Part shown: positions 15,349-24,600 of the stretch, piece by piece
Layout of the letters: every line of letters begins with the position of its first letter
Numbering within the stretch: the first letter of the stretch is position 1
Assembly (NCBI GenBank): GCA_964638035.1
Contig: CAZWXD010000004.1
Span: 1 to 64,000 of the forward strand
Length of the DNA stretch: 64,000 nt
Direction of reading: 5' to 3'
From: JAGGAG01 sp964638035
Lineage (GTDB): Bacteria > Gemmatimonadota > Gemmatimonadetes > Gemmatimonadales > GWC2-71-9
Made by a program: the position numbers and the translations under genes
Notes under the pieces: model-generated
Told to the model about the DNA's origin: nothing
The model's input: only the letters and a program-made list of their open reading frames with translations
The model's database searches: none

Positions 15349-18300
15349 TCAGGCAGGCTGGCGCGCGGCCAGCGCTTCCTCCTGCGCCCGGCGGAGGCGC
15401 TGCCGGAACAGCTCGCCGAACACCGCGTCGTGCACAATGGAGTTGTGCGTGCCTGGCGCATCGATCACCTCGATCTGTCCCAGCACTGAGCCGCGCCACC
15501 CCATGGTGGGGTCGGAGAAGTCGGCATCGGGATCGTCGAGCGCCCGGAAGAGGACGATGTCGCCATCGTACTTGTTGGGCGTGAAGCGCTGCAGCGCCGC
15601 CAGGTTGGCGTACTCCACGTAGAAGTAGCGCAGGTTGTGCGGCACCTCGAGGCCCAGCGCACGGAGCACCCGCGCCGCCATGAGCCGGGCCGGCACCACG
15701 ACCCGGCGCTTCAGTCCCATCCAGATGAGCCTGGTGCTGCTGAGCGCACCCTGGCGCCGGAGTCGCTCCACCTGGGCGTTGAGCTTGCGCCAGAGCCGCG
15801 ACCGCTCGCCCGGCTGCTGGCTGGGCGAGAACCAGACGGGTCCCCACGAGTCGAACATCGCGATCAGCCCCACGACCTCGCCCTCACGCCGGAGCCGCTC
15901 GCCGATCTCGAGGGCCACGACACCCCCCAGTGATCCGCCACCCAGGAAGTACGGCCCCTGCGGCTGGATGCGCCGGATCTCCCCCAGGTACTGGTCGGCC
16001 ATCTCCTCGATGGAACGGAACGGTTCGGTGCGCCCGTCGAGGCCGCGACACTGGATGCCGTAGAGCGGCTGGTCGGGATCCACGAAGGTGGCGAGGGTGC
16101 GGTAGTTGAGGACCGCGCCGCCACGTGCGTGAATGGAGAAGAACGGGGGCAGCGTCCCCGTGGGCTTGAGGGGCACCACGTGGCTCCAGAGGGGACGGAG
16201 CCAGTGGGCATGCGCCCGGGGGTCGCGTGCCTGGTCCGACGCGGCCATGAGGTCGGTGCCGCCCTCGCTGCCCGGTTCGCCGGGGGCGCTGCGCGCTCCC
16301 ATGGCGGCAAAGCGCCCGGCGAGGGTGCGCACCGTGGGCGCCTCGAGCAGCGTGGCCAGGGGAAGGTTGGTTCCGGTGGCCTTCTTGAGCCGCGTGAAGA
16401 GCCGCACGGCAAGGAGGGAATGCAGGCCGAGGTCGATGAGGTTGTCGTCGAGCGACAGGGGCGCCGTGCCGAGGAGCCCCGAGGCGATGCCCGCCACCTC
16501 GCGTTCCATCGCCGTCATGGGCTCGGCGGCCTTCCCCGGTGCCAGGTCGCGCGATGGCGGCGCGGCGGTCACGAGCGAGCGGAACTCCGCCAGGAGCGGC
16601 GCCAGCGGGAGGGGCGAGACCGTCACCTGCGCTGGTGCACCCGCCGCCACGATGCGCTCGAGGGCGTCCATCCCCTCAACGGCGCGGATGCCCTCGCGCA
16701 GGGTGAGGGCCAGGAGGGGATTCGCCAGCGCGGCCTCACGATGGCGCACCGGCGTCGCGGGTGCGGTCGCCAGCCGGCCGCGGTCGCGCACGGCGAGGAG
16801 GCTCAGTTCCTGGGCCTCCACCAGGACGCGGCCATCGGCATCACAGACCGTGGCGTCGAAGACGGCCACGTCACCCGGGGTGGAGAGGTCCTCCCGGAAC
16901 CTGACACGGCTCACCACCTGGCGCGGCAGCGCGTCGTAGACCCGGAGCGCGCCGAGGGAGAGCGGGACCAGGAACTGCGACGCGCGGTCGAGCCACGGCA
17001 CCAGCGCCTGGGCGCCTACCAGGGCCATGTCCATCAGCGCAGGGTGGAGCGGGAACAGGGTGAGGTCGGGCGCGAAGCGCGGCGCCAGCTCGAGTTCGAG
17101 CATCGCCTCGCGCTGCGCCAGGCGGATGCGCCGCACGTTGTCCCAGCGCGGGCCAAAGGCGAGGTGCGGAGCCGCGGTGGAGACGCGTGAAGGATCTTCC
17201 TCCCCGGTGCACCGGTACCGGAGCACCTCGAGGTCGATGGGCGCGGGACTGCCGGCAGCGGCACCCATCCGCCCGCGAGCATGCACCCTCCACGGTGTCC
17301 CCGCGCCCGAACGGCTCTCGACCTGCCAGCGGCCCTCGAGGTCATTGCGCCGCACCCTGACCTCGACACGTTCACCTTCCGGGACGATCAGTGCCTCCAC
17401 GAACTCGACCTCCCGGAACCCCCATCCTGCGTGCGCCCGTTCCCCGTCCTGCGCCTCTCGCCCACTCCCCAGTGCCTCGGCCACGCCGGCCAGGGCCAGG
17501 AACCCGGTGCCGGGCACCATGGGCTGGCCGCCGCGCACTCGGTGCTCGGCGAGGATCCAGTCGGTGCCGGCATCGAGCCGCCCGGTGAGCGCGTATTCCC
17601 GGGCGCTCAGGTGCACACGCCGGGTGAGCAGGGGATGCGGGGTGGGTTCTCCCTGGAAGGGCGATGCCATGCCCAGCGACTCCGCCATCTCGGCGGCCAT
17701 GCCGGTGTCGCTCCACGGTGCCCAGTTGACCGAGATGAACCGCGGGACTGCCCGGTCGCCACCCGCCGCGCGTGCGGCCTGCGCCTGCGCCCAGCCATCC
17801 ATGAAGGCATTGGCGGCGGCGTAGTCGAACTGGCCCGGCAGGCCGGCGAAGGCGCTGATCGAGGAGAAGAGCACCACGAAGTCAGCCGGCACGCCGTCGA
17901 GTGCCTGTGCCAGCGCCCTGGTGCCCTCCACCTTGGGGGCGAGCACCTTGCTCGCTGCGCCGGCGGTGCGCACCTGCAGCGCACCGTCGTCAAGCACGCC
18001 AGCGGCGTGAAAAACGCCGTGCAGGGCGCCGAACTCGGCCTGCGCCCGCTTCACCACCTCGCGCAACTGGCGCTGGTTGGTGACGTCGGCCTGCAGCACC
18101 AGGACCCGGGCGCCAGTGGACGACAGGTCGCGCACGGCTTCGAGCCGCGCTGCGGCGGCGGCGCCATCAGTGGCGTTGGCGGTGCGCCCCATCAGGACGA
18201 GGCGCGCACGATAGTGCGTGGCCAGGTAGCGGGCCACGGCGAGGCCGATGCCTCCCAGGCCACCGGTGATGAGGTAGGTCCCCTCTTCCCGGAAGGCGGG

Positions 18301-21300
18301 GGTCGCAGGTGCAGTGAGCGGAAGCGGCTCGAAGCTGGGCGACCAGCGGTCGGGGCCGCGGAGCGCCACCAGGGCAGGCCCGCCGCACAGAATCTCGATG
18401 ACGAGCCGTTCGACCTGTGCCGACGCGGGTCGTCCCACGGGGAGGTCGACCACGCGAGCCTCGACCCCGGGAAGCTCGCTCGGGATGACCCGCATGGCGC
18501 CGCCCAGGGCGGCTTGCCAGGGGTCGATGGTGTCCTCCCCCGCCACCCGTGCCGCGCCGGCGGCGACCAGTACCATGGTCACCTCGCCCAGTTCCTCGCT
18601 GCCCACGGCCTGGGCCAGGGCCAGCAGGTGCTGGAAGGCCTGTGGTCCCTGCCGCCGGCGACGTCCCCAGGCCACGACGATGTGCCGCGGGGAGCGCCCG
18701 CGGTCGCGCAACGACGCGAGCAGTCGGGCCAGGTCTTCGCTCCGGTCGGGCGAGACGGTATAGCCATCGGGACCCGACTCCGTGAAGCGCTTCCCCGGCC
18801 GCGCCACGACGATGTCAGCACCCGCAGCACGGAGCTGGTCCACCAACTGGCGGGCGAAGGCGTCGCGCTCGGCGAGCACCAGCACGGGGCCGCGGGGCAC
18901 CTGCTGCGCGTGCGGCGGCAGGCGGCGCCACGAGGGCTGCGAGAACCACTGCGCCACGTCGTGCTGCCGCTCGAGCACCGGCCGGCCATGCACGAGCGGG
19001 GCTGGGGCGCTGGTACCCGGCTCGACCCAATGACGCGTCCGCGCAAACGGATACGTGGGAAGTGCCACCCGCCGTCGCTGCCCATGCTGGACCCGCTCCC
19101 AGTCCACCGGCACCCCCAGGAGCCAGAGGCGGCCCAGCGCGGTGCGCAGGAAGGTGGCGTCATGCCCGCCCTCGTCGTGCGCCGGCATGGACGACAGGGT
19201 GGGCGACGCGGCGCCGGCTTGCAGCCGGGCGAGTGCCGCAAGGGTGCGCCCCGGTCCCACCTCCATCAACACACTGGTGCGATCGCCCGTGAGCGCCTGG
19301 ATCCCCTCGCTGAACCGGACGGTCTGCCGCAGGTGCCGCACCCAGTACTCGGGGTCGGTCGCCTCCGCTTCCGTGAGCCAGGTGCCGGTGAGGTTGGACG
19401 CCACCGGAATGCGGGGCGCCTGCAGCTCCAGGCGCCGGACGAAGGCGTGGAAGTCGGTGAGGATCGGGGCCAGCAGCGCCGAGTGTGCGGCCACGTTGAT
19501 GCGGAGCCGGCTGGTCTCGAAGCCGCGCGCGGCCAGGAGCTGCTCCAGTCGCTCGATGGCAGGCAGCGTCCCCGAAGCAACCGCCAGCTCCGGCGCGTTG
19601 ATGGCGGCGATGGAGAGGTCGGGCCCGAGGAGTGGCTCGAGCTCTGCCGCCGCCAGCGGCACGCTCAGCATGGCGCCGGGCTTCACCCCTTCGAAGAGGC
19701 GCCCACGCATCGTCACCAGGGCCAGTGCATCCTGGAGGGAAAAGACGCCAGCCAGGCAGGCGGCGGTGTACTCGCCCATGCTGTGCCCGATGAGGGCGGT
19801 GGGTACGATGCCCCATGCCTGCCAGCAGCGGGCCAGCGCCACCTGGGTGATGAACAGTGCGGGGAGCCCGAGCGATGGCTGTTCCAGCAGCCGCGCTGCC
19901 TCGGCCTCGGCGCCTGCCACGGGGAAGAGCGCTGAACGCACCTGGCCTGCATGGGCCGGCTCGAGCAGTGCCAGGCACTCGTCCACGGCGTCGCGGTAGG
20001 TGGCTTCGTGCTGGTAGAGGTCCTGCCCCATGCGCGGGTACTGGGTGCCACCGCCCGCGAACATGAAGGCAACGCTGCGCGGCTGCTCCGGTGCCTCCCC
20101 GGTGAACACCTGCCTGGGGTCGCGCACCGTGAGCCGGTCCGCGGCATCGGCCGCGGTGGTCGCGGCCACGATGCGACGATGCGGCATGGGCTCGCGGCCC
20201 ACCTGCAGGGTCCATGCGCTGTCGGCGAAGGCTGGCGCACCCGGCGCGCCCAGGGCCTCCACCAGGCGCTCCGTGGCGCGATCCAGGGCCTCGGGCGTCT
20301 GCGCCGAGAGCACCAGTACCTCGGGTCCCGGGACGGCCGCGGGCGCCGTGGCGGGTGCCAGGTACTCCTCCAGGATCACGTGTGCGTTGGTGCCGCCCAC
20401 GCCGAGCGAGTTGACCCCGGCGCGCCGGGGCCCGTCAGAGGGCCAGGGGTTGAGTTCGGCGTTGACGAAAAAGGGCGTCTCGTCGAAGCGGCAGGCCGCG
20501 TTGGGGCTCGAAAAATTCAGGGAGGGCGGCAACTCACGGTGCCGCAGGGCCTGCACGGCCTTGATGAGGCTCATCACGCCGGCAGCGGTGTCGAGGTGGC
20601 CGATGTTGCTCTTGACCGACCCGATCCCGCAGAAGCCACGGGCATCAGTGTACTGGCGGTACGCCTCGGTGAGGGCCGCCACCTCGATCGGGTCGCCCAC
20701 CGGGGTGCCGGTGCCGTGCGCCTCGAGGTACCCGATGGTGCGCGGGTCCACGCCTGACACCGCGAGCGCCTCGGCCACGGCACTGGCCTGGCCCGGGATG
20801 CTCGGGGCAAGGTAGCTCACCTTGTCGGAGCCATCGTTGTTGACGGCGGTGCCCTTCACCACGGCGTAGATGGTGTCGCCGTCGGCGATCGCGTCCGCCA
20901 GCCGCCGCAGGGCCACCATCCCCACGCCACTCCCGAAGACGGTGCCAGCCGCGTGGGCATCGAACGGGCGGCAGTGGCCATCCGGCGAGAGAATCTCGCC
21001 CTCGGCGTAGAGGTAGCCCTGCCGGTGCGGCAGCTCGATGGTGACACCACCGGCAAGGGCCAGGTCACACTCGCCGGCCAGGAGGCTCTGCACCCCCAGG
21101 TGCACGGCCACGAGCGAGGTGGAGCAGGCTGTTTGCACCGCGACGCTGGGCCCGCGGAGGTTGAACGCGTACGACACCCGGGTGGTGAGGAAGTCCTTGT
21201 CGTTCCCCGTGTGGCGCAGCAGGAACAGGCCCTCCGACTCCACCAGCTCGGGGCGGCTCAGCAGGTTGAACGGGAGGTAGGCGTTGTGTCCCGAGCCGGC

Positions 21301-21690
21301 GAAGATCCCGATCGGCCCGCGGAACCGGCTGGCGGGGTGTCCGGCGTGCTCCAGCACCTCCCACGCGCACTCGAGCACCTGGCGGTGCTGCGGGTCCATG
21401 ATGGAGGCCTCGTGCGCACTCATGCCGAAGAAGGCGGCGTCGAAGGCTTCCATGTGTTCCAGCGGGGCGCCGGCCGGTACGTAGCGCGGGTTGGCCAGGA
21501 GCGCCGACGGCACACCGGCGGCGCGCAGCTCCTCGACGGAGTAGCGCCGCACCGACTCCACGCCGTCGCGGACGTTTCGCCAGAAGGCATCCACATCCTG
21601 CGCACCGGGCACCCGGCACGCCATGCCGACGATCGCGATGTCCGTGGCTGCCACGCCGCGGGTCGCGCCGTTGCCGCCGCTGGTGCTCAA
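15349..21690 (-). CDS. Type I polyketide synthase, KS-AT-KR-DH-ACP-TE
   Basis: The 2113-residue protein has readable domains. KS 17-440 has Cys189 in TACSTS, His325 in EAHGTGT and His365 in KSNIGH. AT is about 540-830 with Ser637 in GHSMGEY and VAAHS at 733-737. KR is about 930-1330 with GGLGGIG at 1143, HAAGVLDD and Tyr1290/Asn1294; the LDD motif indicates a B-type ketoreductase. A hot-dog DH-like region is about 1370-1635 with His1383 and Asp1554. ACP Ser1758 lies in DLGLHSL, and a thioesterase from 1840 has Ser1920 in GGGSLGG and His2082. The KR precedes the DH, the reverse of the usual order. The start is a TTG overlapping the NRPS stop (TTGA) with a GCGAGGCGGGAA site upstream, so one NRPS module feeds one PKS module and is released by the TE. 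Confidence 0.92.
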   Translation of the reverse strand: MSTSGGNGATRGVAATDIAIVGMACRVPGAQDVDAFWRNVRDGVESVRRYSVEELRAAGVPSALLANPRYVPAGAPLEHMEAFDAAFFGMSAHEASIMDPQHRQVLECAWEVLEHAGHPASRFRGPIGIFAGSGHNAYLPFNLLSRPELVESEGLFLLRHTGNDKDFLTTRVSYAFNLRGPSVAVQTACSTSLVAVHLGVQSLLAGECDLALAGGVTIELPHRQGYLYAEGEILSPDGHCRPFDAHAAGTVFGSGVGMVALRRLADAIADGDTIYAVVKGTAVNNDGSDKVSYLAPSIPGQASAVAEALAVSGVDPRTIGYLEAHGTGTPVGDPIEVAALTEAYRQYTDARGFCGIGSVKSNIGHLDTAAGVMSLIKAVQALRHRELPPSLNFSSPNAACRFDETPFFVNAELNPWPSDGPRRAGVNSLGVGGTNAHVILEEYLAPATAPAAVPGPEVLVLSAQTPEALDRATERLVEALGAPGAPAFADSAWTLQVGREPMPHRRIVAATTAADAADRLTVRDPRQVFTGEAPEQPRSVAFMFAGGGTQYPRMGQDLYQHEATYRDAVDECLALLEPAHAGQVRSALFPVAGAEAEAARLLEQPSLGLPALFITQVALARCWQAWGIVPTALIGHSMGEYTAACLAGVFSLQDALALVTMRGRLFEGVKPGAMLSVPLAAAELEPLLGPDLSIAAINAPELAVASGTLPAIERLEQLLAARGFETSRLRINVAAHSALLAPILTDFHAFVRRLELQAPRIPVASNLTGTWLTEAEATDPEYWVRHLRQTVRFSEGIQALTGDRTSVLMEVGPGRTLAALARLQAGAASPTLSSMPAHDEGGHDATFLRTALGRLWLLGVPVDWERVQHGQRRRVALPTYPFARTRHWVEPGTSAPAPLVHGRPVLERQHDVAQWFSQPSWRRLPPHAQQVPRGPVLVLAERDAFARQLVDQLRAAGADIVVARPGKRFTESGPDGYTVSPDRSEDLARLLASLRDRGRSPRHIVVAWGRRRRQGPQAFQHLLALAQAVGSEELGEVTMVLVAAGAARVAGEDTIDPWQAALGGAMRVIPSELPGVEARVVDLPVGRPASAQVERLVIEILCGGPALVALRGPDRWSPSFEPLPLTAPATPAFREEGTYLITGGLGGIGLAVARYLATHYRARLVLMGRTANATDGAAAAARLEAVRDLSSTGARVLVLQADVTNQRQLREVVKRAQAEFGALHGVFHAAGVLDDGALQVRTAGAASKVLAPKVEGTRALAQALDGVPADFVVLFSSISAFAGLPGQFDYAAANAFMDGWAQAQAARAAGGDRAVPRFISVNWAPWSDTGMAAEMAESLGMASPFQGEPTPHPLLTRRVHLSAREYALTGRLDAGTDWILAEHRVRGGQPMVPGTGFLALAGVAEALGSGREAQDGERAHAGWGFREVEFVEALIVPEGERVEVRVRRNDLEGRWQVESRSGAGTPWRVHARGRMGAAAGSPAPIDLEVLRYRCTGEEDPSRVSTAAPHLAFGPRWDNVRRIRLAQREAMLELELAPRFAPDLTLFPLHPALMDMALVGAQALVPWLDRASQFLVPLSLGALRVYDALPRQVVSRVRFREDLSTPGDVAVFDATVCDADGRVLVEAQELSLLAVRDRGRLATAPATPVRHREAALANPLLALTLREGIRAVEGMDALERIVAAGAPAQVTVSPLPLAPLLAEFRSLVTAAPPSRDLAPGKAAEPMTAMEREVAGIASGLLGTAPLSLDDNLIDLGLHSLLAVRLFTRLKKATGTNLPLATLLEAPTVRTLAGRFAAMGARSAPGEPGSEGGTDLMAASDQARDPRAHAHWLRPLWSHVVPLKPTGTLPPFFSIHARGGAVLNYRTLATFVDPDQPLYGIQCRGLDGRTEPFRSIEEMADQYLGEIRRIQPQGPYFLGGGSLGGVVALEIGERLRREGEVVGLIAMFDSWGPVWFSPSQQPGERSRLWRKLNAQVERLRRQGALSSTRLIWMGLKRRVVVPARLMAARVLRALGLEVPHNLRYFYVEYANLAALQRFTPNKYDGDIVLFRALDDPDADFSDPTMGWRGSVLGQIEVIDAPGTHNSIVHDAVFGELFRQRLRRAQEEALAARQPA

Positions 21691-24600
21691 CGCGGTTCCC
21701 GCCTCGCCTTTCGCTGGAGGGCGGCCCGCCGTGCCTCGCCGCGGGCCTGGACCTCCTGCAGGCGTGCATCGGGGCGGCCGCCACCCGCCAGGTGGGCAGC
21801 GAGGCCCCCGACGGTGGGGAACCGGAAGAGGTCGGTGATGGTGAGCCCCTGGTCGGGGAACTCGCGCTGCAGCCGCCGGTGCACCTGCACCGCGAGGAGG
21901 GAGTGGCCGCCCAGGTCGAAGAAGTTCGCCTCGCGGCTCACGTGGGAAACCTGGAGGAACTCGCGCCAGATCCCGGCGATCGTTTCCTCCGCGGGGTTCG
22001 ACGGACGCTGTTCAGGCATCAGCACTGGCGTGGTACCCGTGGCTGGAGGAGGGAGGGCCCGCCGGTTGACCTTGCCGTTGGGCGTCATGGGCAGCCGGTC
22101 GAGGGCCACGACGGTGGCCGGCACCATGAAGTCGGGGAGCAGGCGCCGCAGCGCACCGCGGAGCTGGGCCACGTCGCCTGGCGGCTGCTCGAAGACCACG
22201 TACGCCACGAGGCGCACGTCACCGGGACGGTCTTCGCGGGCCAGCACCACCGCTTCGCGCACGCCGGGGTGGCGCAGCACCTGCGCCTCGACCTCACCCA
22301 GCTCGATCCGGTAGCCGCTCAGCTTCACCTGCTGGTCGAGGCGGCCCAGGAACTCGAGGGTACCGTCCCGCCGCCAGCGCACCCGGTCACCGGTGCGATA
22401 CATGCGGCCGTTCCCGAACGGATCGGCCGGAAACCGCTGCGCCGTGAGGTCGTCGAGGCCCAGGTACCCGCGTGCCACGCCCGTTCCGCCGATATGCAGC
22501 TCGCCCGGGACGCCGGGTGGGAGGAGCTGGTCGCGGGCGTCGAGCACGTAGCAGCGGGTGTTGGCGAGCGGCGTGCCGATGGGCACCGGGCGCTCACCAG
22601 CCTGGACGGTGTGCATGGTGGACCACACCGTCGTCTCGGTGGGCCCGTACATGTTGTGCACCTGTGGCCGCCGCCCACGCGCACTGCCGGTGACCTCGAG
22701 CAGCTCGTCAGCCAGGGCGTCGGTGAAGGCCTCCCCGCCCAGCAGCACGTGGGTGAGCGCCGACAGGGCGGCACGCGCGGCGGGATCTGCCAGCAGGAGG
22801 CGGGCGAGCGACGGCGTGCACTGCAGGTGGGTCACGCCATGGCGCGCCACCATTGCGGCGAGGGTGTGCTGTGGCGTGCTCGCGGAGCGGTCGGCGCCGA
22901 TGCGCTGCCTGAGCTGGTCGAGGTGCCCCAGGTGCTGCAGCGCCACGTTGGCCTCGATGCCGAAGTCCACGAGGCACGCAATCTCGTCCACCCCGATCGC
23001 CGAGAGCTGGTCCACCCGGGCAAGGCAGGTCTCGACCGTGCCGAAGAGCCCGCTCGTCTCGTAGTATCGCTCGAAGGCGTAGCTCAGGAGGTCCTCGCGC
23101 TCGCGGGCGCCCAGGGCGCCCACATCGAAGACCTCGCCCTGCTTGTCCTGTCGTGCCTGCTTGAGGGCCGGGAAGGTCGCCGCAAACTCCTTCACCAGGT
23201 CCACCGAGCTGTCCAGGTAGCGGCGGAGCGGCTCGCGCACCACTTCCTTCACGCTGGCATCGGAATCGCCCACGAAGGTGTGCAGCATCAGCGTCACCTT
23301 CCCGCGCCCCGGATGGCCCGCCGCCCGCCAGGCCTGGCGGTAGCGTGCGAGCTTGGCCCCCAGTTCCTCCACGCTCTGGCCCAGCAGGTGGGTGAGCACG
23401 CCGGCGCCCAGGGTGCCGGCCTGGATGTACGTGTCCGGGTTCCCCGCGGCCGTGAGCCAGGTGGGGAGTTCAGGCTGCACCGGGCGCGGCAGGGTGCGCA
23501 CGGTCACCGGCTTGCCCTGTGCGCCGGGAAACTCGATCGCTTCGCCGCGCCAGAGGCGGCGCACCACGTCCACGTCGCGCTGCATCACGGCGCGATGGTC
23601 ACCATACACCTCGGGGCGGAGCACGAAGTCGTTGGGCTGCCACCCGGCGGCGAACGCGATACCCGCCCGGCCGCGCGACAGGTTGTCCACCACGGCCCAC
23701 TCCTCTGCCACGCGCGCCGGGTGGTGCAGTGGAAGCACCACGCTTCCGGCCCGCACCTGCACCCGCTCGGTGACGGACGCGACGGCGGCAGCGGTCACCG
23801 AGGGATTCGGGTAGATGCCCCCGAAGGCGTGGAAGTGCCGCTCCGGTGTCCAGACCGCCTCGAAGTCATGCGTGTCAGCGAAGCGCGCGCCCTCGAGGAG
23901 GAGCCGGTAGGTGTCCTGGCCATTGCCGTCGGCGCTGGCAAAGTAGAAGAGGCTGACCGAGGGTCGCCGGGCGGGCTCATTGGTGGCAGCGACCTGGCGG
24001 CCCTCGCGGTGCACGACCACGGTATAGCCGCGCGCCAGGGTCCAGAGGAGCTCCAGCACCGAGATGTCGAACGAGATGCTGGTGACGGCGAGCCAGGTGC
24101 CCGGCTCCCGGCCCAGGCGCTGGTCCATGGCGAGGAAGAAGCTCGCCACGTTCCGCCGCTCGAGCATCACGCCCTTGGGGCGCCCCGTCGAGCCCGAGGT
24201 GTAGATGACATAGGCCAGGTGGGCCGGGCCCGCGGGGCACGGTGGTGGCGTGGCGGGACACGCGTCACCCAGCTGCACGGCCTCCGCGAACGTGAGGACC
24301 CGCAGGCCGGCAGGGGTCCACCCCTGCGCCTGGCCCAGCAGGAGCGCGGCGCCGGAATCCTGCAGCATCAACTGGAGGCGCTCCGGCGGATACGACGGGT
24401 CGAGGGGCACATACGCGGCCCCGGCACGCAGCACGGCGAGCATGGCGGTCACCATCTCGTTGCTGCGGTCCAGGAGCAGGGCCACGCGCACGTCGGGGCC
24501 CGCGCCCCGCTGCTGCAGCACATGGGCGAGGCGGCTTACCTGCTGGTCGAGGTCGGCGTAGGTGACCTCGTCGCCCTCGCACACCAGTGCCACCCGGTCG

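Noticed and set aside
17281..19935. An 884-codon plus-strand frame opposite the PKS
   Set aside because: Antisense shadow of PKS codons without domains.
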